From: Liolophura sinensis
Taxonomy: Eukaryota > Mollusca > Polyplacophora > Chitonida > Chitonidae
DNA length: 64,000 bases
Assembly (NCBI RefSeq): GCF_032854445.1
Contig: NC_088295.1
Coordinates: 498,501-562,500, forward strand
Direction: 5' to 3'
Of this stretch, positions 1-12,300 are shown piece by piece. Under the pieces are notes generated by a model. That model searched no databases. It was not told the DNA's origin and was given only the letters and a program-made list of their open reading frames with translations. How positions within the stretch are numbered: position 1 is the stretch's first letter; each line of letters begins with the position of its first letter. The translations under genes and the position numbers were made by a program.

Positions 1-838
1 TGATGTCTATACAGGTGCTGCTTGCAATCTGATGTATGTACAGGTGGTGCTTGTACTTTGATGTATGTACAAGTGGTGCTTGTACTCTGATGTATGTACC
101 GGTCATGCTTGCAGTATGATATATGTACAAGTGGTGCCTGTAATCTGATGTCTGTACAAGTTGTGACTGTAATGTGATGTATGAACAAGTGGTACCTGTA
201 CTCTGATGTATGTACCAGTGCTGCTTGCACTGTGATGTCTGTACAGGTGGAGCTTATATTCTGATGTATGTACAGGTGGTGCTTGCAATTTGATGTATGT
301 ACAAGTGGTGCTTGCACTCTGATGTATGTACAAATGGTGCTTGAAATTTGGTGTATGTACAAGTGGTGCTTGCAATTTGATGTATGCACAAGTGGTGCTT
401 GCCCTCTGATGTATGTACCAGTGCTGCTTGCGCTCCGATGTATGTACAAGTGGTGCTTGCAGTCTGATGTATGTACAGGTGCTGCTTGCACTCTGATGTA
501 TGTACATGTGGTGCTTGCAATTTGGTGTATGTATAAGTGGTGCTTGCAATTTGATGTGTGTACAGGTGGTGTTTGTACTCTGATGTATGTACAAGTGGCG
601 CCTGTGATCTGATGTCTGTACAAGTGGTTCTTGTACTCTGATGTATGTACCAGTCATGCTTTCAATCTGATGTCTGTACAAGTGGTGCTTGTAATCTGAT
701 GTATGAACAAGTGGTGCTTGCATTCTGATGTATGTACCAGTGGTGCTTGTACTCTGATGTATGTACAAGTGGTGCTTGTTCTCTGATGTATGTACAGGTG
801 AGATTTATGTGCAGGTGGATATTGCACTCTAATGTTCA
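1..838. repeat. 30-bp minisatellite, about 28 copies, runs off the window
   Basis: Tandem units of about 30 bp with the core gatgtatgtacaagtggtgc. Both strands stay open for long stretches because the unit is divisible by three. Copies differ at several positions. No gene evidence. Confidence 0.95.
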
Positions 839-1087
839 TAAATTTTTGAACACGTTGTTCGATGATCCTGGCATCCAAATTCACAGTTAGTCAAAATTTT
901 CAGTTGAAGATTGGGCCGGAGAGTGTGCTCCCAAGAAAGTGTGATCTTTCTTGAAAAGATCAGATCCTTTCCATGTCTGAAATGATCCGAACAGATCCTA
1001 ACCTAGGTGCAGTGGATGTACGTTGGTCATGCCAAGGACACACCTAATGCTGAGCGGAGAGACCAGCCAATGGAGGAAAGTGCTTGA
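839..1087. other. Unique non-coding stretch between array and SINE
   Basis: About 250 bp with no repeat structure and no coding signal that I can see. Confidence 0.5.
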
Positions 1088-1350
1088 TGTATTTATTTAT
1101 TTGATTGGTGTTTTACGCCGTACTCACGAATATTTCACTTATTATGGTAAGCATTATGATGGGTGGAAACCGGATAGAGCTTGGGGGAAACTCACGACCA
1201 TCCGCAAGTAGCTGAAGGACCTTCCCACGTACTGCCAGAGAGAAAACCAGCATGAGCTGGCCTTGAACTCATAGAGACCGCATTGATGAGAGGCTCCTAT
1301 ATCATTACGCTGCGCTAGCGCGTTAACGAACTGGGCCACGGAAGCCTCCG
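1088..1350 (-). mobile_element. SINE family B, full-length copy, inverted
   Basis: Read on the minus strand it begins with a tRNA-like head (box A near tggcccagttcg, box B near gagttcaag). It ends with the tail gtaaaacaccaatcaaataa and an AT-rich run. Related copies are at 21576-21836, 33861-34112, 39684-39856, 24615-25165 (interrupted) and 14540-14578 (tail only). Confidence 0.88.
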
Positions 1351-1540
1351 TGCATGGTGTAAAATGTGCATGCAATTGTGAGTCCTTGTGTGATCGTGTG
1401 TGTGTCTGGGAGAACACTTTTTCTACAGCAACTTCCTCCTGTGGATGGTTTAATTGTTTCTGCATCGTATGTCTTACGGATAACATATAGACAAAAAATA
1501 GAACACAGTGTGTTGAAAGCCCTGCAAAATCGCCAGTGAT

Positions 1541-1704
1541 TCACAAGATGACTGAAATTACGTTGTGACTGAGTCATGCAAGAGATGACTGAAATGACGT
1601 TGTGACTGAGTCATGCACGAGATGACTGAATGGACATTGTGACTGATTCATGCACGAATTGACTAAATTGAAGTTTTACTGATTCATGCACCAGATGACT
1701 GAAT
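1541..1704. repeat. 37-38-bp minisatellite, about 4 copies
   Basis: Units share gatgactgaa and gtgactgagtcatgca. Copies degrade toward the 3' end. Confidence 0.8.
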
Positions 1705-1995
1705 TATACATTTTGTGGTGTATTATTTCTTTATCATCATACACATTTTGCAATGTATCCTGCCTTCGTCATCATCGCATATATATTGTGGTGTATCGTT
1801 CCTGTATCATCATCATATACTTTTTATGTGTATCGTTCCTTTGCCATCATCATGTACATTTTGTGGTGTATTGTTCCTTTGTGTATCGTTCCTTTGCCAT
1901 CATCATATACATTTTGTGGTGTATCGTTCGTTTCTCATCACAATATTCATTTTGTGGTGTATTGTTCCTTTGTGTATCGTTCTTGTGTCATCGTG
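1705..1995. repeat. Degenerate minisatellite with the core cattttgtggtgtat
   Basis: About seven imperfect units of 35-40 bp containing cattttgtggtgtatcgttc and catcatcata. The neighbouring array changes to a different unit at about 1995. Confidence 0.8.
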
Positions 1996-2515
1996 TCCAG
2001 AAGTTTGTGGATGTGTCTGTCCATAAGTGTCCATAAGTTTGAGGATCTTTGTGTCTATACTTTCGCAGATGTTTTTGTTTCCATAAGTTTATGTTCATAC
2101 GCTTGTGGATGTTTGTGTCCATACGTTTGTTGATGTGTCTGTCCATACGTTTGTTGATGTGTCTGTCCATTTGTGCCCAAACGTTTGTTGATGTGTCTGT
2201 CCATTTGTGTCCATACGTTTGTTGATGTGTCTGTCCATTTGTATCCATACGTTTGTTTATGTTTCCGTCCATACGCTTGTGGATGTTTGTGCCCATACGT
2301 TTGTTGATGTGTCTGTCCATTTGTGCCCATACGTTTGTTGATGTGTCTGTCCATTTGTGTCCGTACGTTTGTTGATGTGTCTGTCCATTTGTGCCCATAC
2401 GTTTGTTGACCTGTCTGTCCATTTGTGTCCATACGTTTGTTGATGTCTGTCCATTTGTGCCCATACGTTTGTTGACGTGTCTGTCCATTTGTGTCCATAC
2501 GTTTGTTTATGTTTC
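1996..2515. repeat. 34-bp minisatellite, about 15 copies
   Basis: Units contain catacgtttgttgatgtg and tctgtccattt. Long open frames on the minus strand (repeating NKRMGTNGQT) come from the repeat and are not taken as a gene. Confidence 0.92.
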
Positions 2516-2671
2516 CGTGAACGGGATACGAGCAGTAAGCAATTGATTTAGCCTCAGCTGTACGTTATCTCATTGTACACCACATGAAAGACAGAAACAT
2601 ATGTCTTTATATCTCGTCACCGTAAATACATAATGTCGAGCCAACCTTGGATACTTTAGGCTTTTTTTGCT

Positions 2672-4125
2672 GAGTAACAACCAGTATTTTGGCGTTACCC
2701 TTTGGCCGAGTGTCTTTCAGTACTTGGGCTTTACCCTTTGGTTGATGGCCAACCAGTGCTTGAGCTTTACACCTTTGCCGAGTACCATTCAGTACTTGAG
2801 CTATACCCTTTTGCTGAGTGCCATCCAGTATTTGAGCTTTACCCTTTTGCCGAGTGTCAACCAACACTTGAGCTTTAACCTTTTGCTGAATGCTAAACTC
2901 TACTTGGACTTTACCCTTTAGCTTTATAATTTTAGCTTTTTGCTTAGTGCCAACCAGAACTTGGGCTTCAAACTTTTGCTAAGTGCCAACTGGTACTTGG
3001 CCTTTACTATTTTGCTTAGTTCCAAGCAGTGCTTGGACTTTTACCCTTTTGCCGAGAGCCAACCAGTACGTGAGATTTACCCTTTTCCTGAGTGCCAACC
3101 AGTAATTGGGCTTCACCATTTTGCTTAGTGCCAACCAGTACTTGGGCTTCACCTTCTTGTTTAGTGCCAACCAGTTCTTGGGCTTTACCCTTTTTGTTTA
3201 GTGCCAACCAGTACTTGGGCTTTACCCTTTTGCCGAGTGCCTATCTGTACTTGGGATTTATCCTTTTGCTTACTGCCAACCAGTACTTGGGCTTTACCCC
3301 TTTTTTTTGCTAACTGTCAACTAGTTCTTTAGCTTTACCCTTCTGCTGAGTTTAAAGAACTAGATTTTACCATTTTGCTATCTGCAAGCATCGGTACTAC
3401 AGCTTTATCCATTTGCTAACTGACAACCAACTCTTGGGCTTTACCATTTGCCACCCATATTTGGGCTTTACGCTTTCACTAACTGTCAATCAGTACTTTG
3501 GTTTTGCCCTTTTCCTGAGCGTCAACCAATACTTGGTCTTTAGCCGTTTGTGAGTGCCACCCCATACTTTGGTTTTGTCTTTTTCCTGAGTGAGAACCAG
3601 AACTTGGGGTTCACCCATTTACTTTCTTCTAACCAGTACTTTGACTTTACCTTTTGGCTGCCTACCAATACCCAAACTTGAGATTTTTGTTAGATGCCAA
3701 CCAGTACGTGGGCTTTGCCCATTTGCTGACTGTCAATCAGTACTTTGGCTTTGCCTTTTTGCTATCTGCCAACGATTGCTTGGGTTTACCCCTGTTGCTG
3801 AGCACAAACCAATATTTGTTTCACCCTTTCGCTCAGTACCAACCAGTACTTGAGCTTTACTCTTTTCCCGCGTGCCAACCATTGTGATTTTCCCTTCTGC
3901 TTAATCCCAACCATTACTTAGGTTTGCCCCTTGCTGAATATGAACCAGTTCTAGTAGCTTACCCTTTTGCTGAATGCCAACCAATACTTGTGCTTTGCCA
4001 GTTTGCTAACTTCCAAACAGAACTTGGGTTTTACTATTTTACTTACTGCCACCTGGAACCAGGGCTTTACCCTTTTGCTAACTTTCAGTCAGTACTTGGG
4101 CTTTACCCTTTTGCTGAATACAGTT
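2672..4125. repeat. 36-bp minisatellite, about 38 copies
   Basis: Core ccaaccagtacttgggcttt followed by accctttt and gctgagtg. Divergence is higher in the second half (3350-4000). Unit length divisible by three leaves several short open frames. Confidence 0.94.
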
Positions 4126-4172
4126 CATTCGACGCAGTACATGTATCATGCCTTCTACCCAAGAGGTGAACC

Positions 4173-4196
4173 TCGCCCCCCCCCCCCCCCCCCCCG
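4173..4196. repeat. Poly-C tract of about 21 bases
   Basis: An almost pure run of C just after the 36-bp array. On the minus strand it is a G run that could form quadruplex structures. Length is unreliable in sequencing. Confidence 0.9.
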
Positions 4197-5016
4197 CCAT
4201 CCCACACATACACAAGCTGCACCCTTAATCCATGATCCACCCTAGTGCTGACGTTCGCTAATAAATAGTGTGTTACGAGATTGGAAGCGACTGAGATTCA
4301 CGGGAACATCACAGCCACTCTGATCCATTCTCTCTTGCCTAAAAATGTAAAATGAAGTGTTCCCTAGTAAATAGGTGACTGGACTGGGGAACAGCTATAT
4401 GGTTATTGTCTTTGTCACACAAACTCAAGGTTGAACAATAAAACATTTTTACTTAATGCTATATACGAACTGCACGACAACTTTTCGACGGGCGCATTGC
4501 TCGTACTTGATACAAAACAAAGTACACTCATGTCTGGTAGTACTGACTGTACGTGTTCACCCATGCATGTATCATTGCAAGGAAACAAGTGAACGATGGA
4601 TTTATCTCGCACCACGTGACGGTTGTCTCGCTGTCCGTCTTACCATAACGGCAAAGGGCAAAGGAGCTAGCTTCCTGTCGGCAGCCTGGAAGCAGACACA
4701 TGCGCGTTGTCTGTTAGCGGAGATGTCTATTGGCGGAGGTGTCTTTTGGCTGAGTTGTCTATTGGCGGAGCTGCCTATTGGCGGAGCTGCCTATCGGTGG
4801 AGCAGTTTACTGGGGGCGCTTTCGGAGACCCCAACGTAGCTAACATGAATTAGTAACATGATTACGCTAGATTTATCCTTCCAATTCATATTTAACGACA
4901 CTTGGCTGATAAAAAGTATACCGCTTTGTCTAACCGCGAGACATCCAAGCTGGGAATCGAAACAAAATTCGATTGCTTCTTTCAGAGCAACCATGAGGGA
5001 AAAAAAACATTATTTT
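4197..5016. other. Unique, non-coding by eye; small 18-bp repeat inside
   Basis: About 800 bp with no recognisable gene. A short repeat of attggcggagctgcct (about 18 bp, 4-5 copies) lies at 4710-4805. An open frame of 127 codons spans 4456-4839 on the plus strand but runs into this repeat and resembles no family I know. Confidence 0.5.
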
Positions 5017-5875
5017 TTACAGTTATTGCCATGAAGGCCCAGGAAACCTTGTAGATCGAGAAAACCCAAGCGATCCCATATTACGAGCACTATGGGACCG
5101 TTTATTGCCACCAAGGCCCCGTGAAGATAGGAGGCAGGGAAATTCAAACCGTCCTATAGTACGAGCGCTGTGGACTGTTTATTGCCACCAAGGCCCAGGG
5201 AAGACAAGAGGCAGGGAAACCCAAAAAGTCCTATAGTACGAGGGCTGTGGACCGCTTATTGCAACCAAGGCCCAGGGAAGATAAGAGGCAGGGAAACCCA
5301 AAAAGTACTATAGTACGAGGGCTGTGGACCGCTTATTGACACCAAGGCATGGAGAAACTCAAGTGGTCCTATAATAGGAGCGCTGTATACCGCTTATTAC
5401 CACGAAGTCCAGAGAGCAAATGAGGCAGGGAAACTCAAACCTCCTACACTACGAACGTTGTGGACCGATTATTGCTACCACGGCACGAGAAAACCCACGG
5501 CGTTCTATAGCACGACCACTGCGGACGGATTATTGCTACAGAGTCCCACAGTCCCACAGAATATAGGATGCAGGGAAACTTACTTATTGTCACCAAGGCT
5601 CCGGGAAGATAGGAGGCAGGGAAGATAGGAGGCAGGGATGATAGGGGGCAGGGAAACTCAAACGGCCCTACAGCGCTGTACGAGAGCTGTGGACCTCTTA
5701 TTGCCACCAAGGTTTTTGCCACCTCCCGGGAAGATAGGAGGCAGGAAGACCCAAACGGTCCTTAGTACGAGCACTGTGGACGCCTTATTGCCACAAAGTT
5801 CCAGAGAACACAGGAGGCGGGGGAACCCAAACCATCGTATAGTACGAGCGCTGTAGACGCCGTATTGGAGGCAGC
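5017..5875. repeat. 77-bp minisatellite, about 11 copies
   Basis: Units contain ttattgccaccaaggccc, gaagataggaggcaggga and tagtacgagcgctgtgga. Several units are shortened by internal deletions (for example near 5380 and 5600). Confidence 0.9.
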
Positions 5876-6001
5876 GAGGACAGGCAGTTTAACTCTATTT
5901 ATTTTCTTCATGATCAGAAAGTGTGTATCATATTGTGTTAAAGCTGTTCAAGTATGAACCTGCATTTTGGAACTTTATATACATGAAGTAGGTACACCCA
6001 A

Positions 6002-6007
6002 TTTATT
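6002..6007 (-). promoter_or_regulatory. Candidate poly(A) signal of the annexin gene
   Basis: AATAAA on the minus strand about 190 nt after the annexin stop codon, in unique sequence. A second AATAAA lies at 5898-5903. The 3' untranslated region would then run from 6192 to about 5980 or 5880. Confidence 0.55.
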
Positions 6008-6192
6008 AAAAGTGTGCGATTGCCTTCAAACTGACTAACTCAAGGCCTAACAGGCGTAGGGACACAAAGATTAAAGCATAATGACATTAAAACAAAGCAT
6101 TGTCAGACTGTCATGAGACAATAGGGTCAAAACTCCATGAATCTTCCACCAACTAAACACTGTGTATGACTGTGAAAGAGACCAATGAGTAT

Positions 6193-6312
6193 TTATCCCA
6201 GAATTGCAATCAGCAGGCTTTTGTAGTCTCCGCTTGTATCACCTCTAATGGCGTCTGCTAACGTCACAGAATACGTGCCTTTGTAAGCCAGTCTGATTTC
6301 TTCCATGTCAAC
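6193..6312 (-). CDS. Annexin exon 9 (end of repeat 4, C-terminus, residues 275-313, stop)
   Basis: 120 nt encoding VDMEEIRLAYKGTYSVTLAD and a C-terminus with GDTSGDYKSLLIAILG, then TAA. This is the standard annexin ending (VDM..I...Y....L...I.GDTSGDYxxLLxAxxG). D299 caps the fourth calcium site. Acceptor ctgttatag. Confidence 0.96.
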   Translation of the reverse strand, partial: VDMEEIRLAYKGTYSVTLADAIRGDTSGDYKSLLIAILG

Positions 6313-9300
6313 CTATAACAGAAAATAGATTACCACGTTTTATACACCTATCCAACATGTCAATTCCAGTGACGACATGTTCATCCCGATACAGTAATCG
6401 AGGCGTAGTAACTCCAGATGTTCAGTCCACAAGAAGAAAACCAATGATATTTGTAAACATGTACCTTCACGATAGCACGAAACTATTGCAGCAACATTAC
6501 CCTTTAACATAAATGAGAGTGACCGGATGCCAGTAGGAGTGTCATGGGAGGTATCAGATCAGGTCAGGTCAACACATACAACGGCAAGGATATTTTGGAC
6601 GGAATTTTTTTTCTGGTTTTCGGTCTGAAGCTGAAGAATGATATATAGTTGGTTGGCTCCAACACGGACTTCATGTGACCTTTCATCTTTCACCTTTGCA
6701 ATACGTATCGCAGTTGATAACGATGCCTGATGTTCTAATGTGGTTTGATGATCAGTTGCACCGGATGGGAAATGTCCCAAATGTGAGGAGGGTGCAGGCA
6801 AGTTAGGGTTAAATTACGATTTAAACTGACAATTCCGTACCGACATCAAGGTCACGGCCTGTCCCATGAATGACGAACCAATCGGACGAAACTTTACCTC
6901 ACTACGTGTAACGAGGATCCTCATAAGGTCTTGGTCACGTGTTCCCGGGCCAGCCATACACTTGTGTAACCGCTCTGCGAAGTACTGTCCAGAGTTTCGA
7001 CCTATTTTGACTGTAACCAAGACCACAAGCAAACATCAACTCTGAATTTTGGTTTAGAAGAGACAGCAAATATCAAAGGTTAATGTGAAGATTTAAATTG
7101 AGCTCACCCATAATCCACCTACACCACAGACTTGTGATCAGGTAAGCGATCTCACCCGATGTTACCCCTACACCACAGATTTCTGGTCAGGTAAGCGATC
7201 TCAACCGATGTTCCCCCTACACCACAGATTTGTGATCAGGTAAGCGATCTCATCCAATGTTCCCCTACACTACAGATTTGTGACCTGGTAAGCGATCTCA
7301 CCCAATGTTCCCCTACACTACAGATTTGTGACCAGGTAAGCGATCTCACCCCATGTTCACCCTTCACCACAGATTTGTGATCAGGTAAGCGATCTCACCC
7401 CATGTTACCCCTACACCACAGATTTCTGATCAGGTAAGCGATCTCAACCGATGTTCCCCCTACACCACAGATTTGTGATCAGGTAAGCGATCTCAACCGA
7501 TGTTCCCCACACACCACAGATTTGTAATCAGGTAAGCGATCTCACCCGATGTTACCCCTACTCCACAGATTTCTGATCAGGTAAGCGATCTCACCCCATG
7601 TTCCCCCTACTCCACAGATTTCTGATCATGTCAGCGACATCACTCGATGTTACCCCTACACCACAGATTTCTGATCAGGTAAGCGATCTCAATCGATGTT
7701 CCCCCTACTCAACAGATTTCTGATCAGGTAAGCGATCTTACCCGTTGTCCCCCTACACCACAGATTTCTGATCAGGTAAGCGATCTCACCCGATGTTCCC
7801 CCTTCACCACAGATCTGTGACCTGGTAAGCGATCTCACCCCATGTTCACCCTTCACCACAGATTTGTGATCAGGTAAGCGATCTCACCCCATGTTACCCC
7901 TACACCACAGATTTCTGATCAGGTAAGCGATCTCAACCGATGTTCCCCCTACACCACAGATTTGTGATCAGGTAAGCGATCTCAACCGATGTTCCCCACA
8001 CACCACAGATTTGTAATCAGGTAAGCGATCTCACCCGATGTTACCCCTACTCCACAGATTTCTGATCAGGTAAGCGATCTCACCCCATGTTCCCCCTACT
8101 CCACAGATTTCTGATCATGTCAGCGACATCACTCGATGTTACCCCTACACCACAGATTTCTGATCAGGTAAGCGATCTCAATCGATGTTCCCCCTACTCA
8201 ACAGATTTCTGATCACGTAAGCGATCTTACCCGTTGTCCCCCTACACCACAGATTTCTGATCAGGTAAGCGATCTCACCCGATGTTCCCCCTTCACCACA
8301 GATCTGTGACCTGGTAAGCGATCTCACCCGATGTTCACCCTTCACCACAGATTTGTGATCAGGTAAGCGATCTCACCCGATGTTACCCCTACTCCACAGA
8401 TTTCTGATCAGGTAAGCGATCTCAACCGATGTTCCCCCTACACCACAGATTTGCGATCAGGTAAGCGATCTCAACCGATGTTCCCCATACACCACAGATT
8501 TCTGATCAGGTAGGCGATCTCACCCGATGTTCCCCATACACGTCAAATTTTTGCTCAAGTAAGCGATCTCACCAGATGTTCCCTCTGCACCACAGATTTG
8601 TGATCAGATAAGCGATCTCACCCGATGTTTCCCCTACAACACAGATTTCTGATCAGGTGAGCGATCTCACCCGATGTTCCCCCCACACCACAGATTTATG
8701 ACCAGGTAAGCGATCTCACCCATTGTCCCCCTACACCATAGATTTATGATCAGGTCAGCGATCACGCCCGATGTTCCCCATACACCACAGATTTATGACC
8801 AGGTAAGCGATCTCGCCCGTTGTCCCCCTATACCACAGATTTGTGATCAGGTAAGTGATCTCACCCGATGTTCTCCTACACATCAAATTTTTGCTCAAGT
8901 AAGCGATCTTACCCGATGTTCCCTCTGCACCACAGATTTGCGATCAGGTAAACGATCTCACCCCATGTTCCCCCTACACCACAGATTTCTGATCAGGTAA
9001 GCGATCTCACCCGTTGTCCCCCTACACCACAGATTTGTGACCTGGTAAGCGATCTCACCCCATGTTCCCCCTACTCCACAGATTTCTGATCAGATAAGCA
9101 ATCTCACCTGATGTTCACCCTACACTACGGATTTGTGATCAGGTAAGCGATCTCACCCGATGTTCCCCCTTCACCACAGATCTGTGACCTGGTAAGCGAT
9201 CTCACCCCATGTTCACCCTTCACCACAGATTTGTGATCAGGTAAGCGATCTCACCCCATGTTACCCCTACACCACAGATTTCTAATCACGTAAGCGATCT

Positions 9301-12300
9301 CACCCGATGTTCCCCCTTCACCACAGATCTGTGACCTGGTAAGCGATCTCAACCGATGTTCCCCATACACCACAGATTTGTGATCAGGTGAGTGATCTCA
9401 CCCGATGTTACCCCTACACCACAGATTTCTGATCATGTCAGCGATCTCACTCGATGTTAACCCTACACCACAGATTTCTGATCAGGTAAGCGATCTCAAC
9501 CGTTGTTCCCCCTACACCACAGATTTCTGATCAGGTCAGCGATCTCAACCGATGTTCCCCACACACCACAGATTTCTGATCAGGTAGGCGATCTCACCCG
9601 ATGTTCCCCATACACGTCAAATTTTTCCTCAAGTAAGCAATCTCACCAGATGTTCCCTCTGCACCACAGTTTTGTGATCAGATAAGCGATCTCACCCGAT
9701 GTTTCCCCTACAACACAGATTTCTGATCAGGTGAGCGATCTCACCCGATCTTCCCCCCACACCACAGATTTATGACCAGGTAAGCGATCTCACCCATTGT
9801 CCCCCTACACCATAGATTTATGATCAGGTCAGCGATCACGCCCGATGCTCCCCATACACCACAGATTTATGACCAGGTAAGCGATCTCACCCGATGTCCC
9901 CCTATACCACAGATTTGTGATAAGGTAAGTGATCTCACCCGATGTTCTCCTACACATCAAATTTTTGCTCAAGTAAGCGATCTTACCCGATGTTCCCTCT
10001 GCACCACAGATTTGCGATCAGGTAAACGATCTCACCCCATGTTCCCCCTACACCACAGATTTCTGATCAGGTAAGCGATCTCACCCGCTGTCCCCCTTCA
10101 CCACAGATTTGTGACCTGGTAAGCGATCTCACCCCATGTTCACCCTACTCCACAGATTTCTGATCAGATAAGCAATCTCACCAGATATTCCCCCTGCACT
10201 ACGGATTTGTGATCAGGTAAGCGATCTCAACCGATGTTCCCCCTACACCACAGATTTCTGATCAGGTCAGCGATCTCACCCAATGTTCCCCCCACACCAC
10301 AGATTTAAGACCAGGTAAGCGATCTCACCCGTTGTCCCCCTACACCATAGATTTATGACCAGGTAAGCGATCTCACCCGTTGTCCCCCTATACCAAAGAT
10401 TTGTGATCAGGTAAGCGATCTCACCCGATGTTCCCCTACACATCAAAATTTTGCTCAAGTGAGCGATCTTACCCGATGTTCCCTCTGCACCACAGATTTG
10501 TGATCAGGTAAACGATCTCACCCCATGTTCTCCTACACTACAGATTTCTGATCAGGTAAGCGATCTCACCCAATGTTCCCCCTTACAGAACAGATTTCTG
10601 ATCAGGTGAGTGATCTCCCCCACCTCCACCAGAGATCTGTTCTCATGTAAGCGATCTCACTGAATCTTCCCCATACACCACAGATTTGTGACCTGGTAAG
10701 CGAGCTCATCCGATGTTCCCCTACACTACAGATTTGTGACCTGGTAAGCGATCTCATCCAATGTTCCCCTACACCACAGATTTATGACCTGGTAAGCGAT
10801 CTCATCCAATGTTCCCCTACACTACAGATTTGTGACCTGGTAAGCGATCTCACCCAATGTTCCCCCTTACAGAACAGATTTCTGATCAGGTGAGTGATCT
10901 CCCCCACCTCCACCAGAGATCTGTTCTCATGTAAGCGATCTCACTGAATCTTCCCCATACACCACAGATTTATGACCAGGTAAGCGAGCTCATCCAATGT
11001 TCCCCTACACTACAGATTTGTGACCAGGTAAGCGATCTCATCCAATATTCCCCTACACTACAGATTTCTGATCAGGTAAGCGATCTCACCCAATGTTCCC
11101 CCTTACAGAACAGATTTCTGATCAGGTGAGTGATCTCCCCCACCTCCACCAGAGATCTGTTCTCATGTAAGCGATCTCACTGAATCTTCCCCATACACCA
11201 CAGATTTATGACCAGGTAAGCGAGCTCATCCAATGTTCCCCTACACTACAGATTTGTGACCAGGTAAGCGATCTCATCCAATATTCCCCTACACTACAGA
11301 TTTCTGATCAGGTAAGCGATCTCACCCAATGTTCCCCCTTACAGAACAGATTTCTGATCAGGTGAGTGATCTCCCCCACCTCCACCAGAGATCTGTTCTC
11401 ATGTAAGCGATCTCACTGAATCTTCCCCATACACCACAGATTTGTGACCTGGTAAGCGAGCTCATCCGATGTTCCCCTACACTACAGATTTGTGACCTGG
11501 TAAGCGATCTCATCCAATGTTCCCCTACACCACAGATTTATGACCTGGTAAGCGATCTCATCCAATGTTCCCCTACACTACAGATTTGTGACCTGGTAAG
11601 CGATCTCACCCAATGTTCCCCTACACTACAGATTTGTGACCAGGTAAGCGATCTCATCCGATGTTCCCCTACACTACAGATTTGTGACCAGGTAAGCGAT
11701 CTCACCCAATGTTCCCCTACACTACAGATTTGTGACCTGGTAAGCGATCTCACCCAATGTTCCCGTACATCACAAATTTGTTCTGATGTAAGCGATGTCA
11801 CCCAATGTTCCGTTTACACCACAGATATCTGCTAAGGTCATCGAGGTCACACGATGTTCCTCTTACACAGACTTGTACTGATGTAAGTGAGCTTACCCAA
11901 TGCCCCCACCCCCCACCCAAACCCCACTACACCACACGTTTGTGCTTCGGTAAGCGAGCTCACCTATGTCCAGGTAAGCTTCCTTGAGATCGCCGCTTGT
12001 TTCCGATTCGATGGCTTGCTCGATCTCATGACCAGCCACTCTCTTGTAAGCTTCGATGGTCGCCTTCAGCTGATGAAAGCTCCGATGACAGAGAATGTCT
12101 GTGAACACTGTCTCGTCCGTACCCAATCGTTTTTCTCCAGCCTACACATAGAGAATTAGAAATAACTACAGAGACACGCATACAAGGATCAAGTGATTAG
12201 GGTTTAATGTCGTACTTCACAATTTTCAGCCATATGATGACGAAGGAGTCCTTATAGTGCCTGTAATGCACCCCCTTGTTGCAGGGCGGGTGTTCACCCT

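Noticed and set aside
4456-4839. 127-codon plus-strand open frame
   Set aside because: Its 3' half is an 18-bp repeat and no family resemblance is visible.
7105-11960. CRISPR-like array
   Set aside because: Units are contiguous tandem copies without unique spacers, in an animal gene intron.
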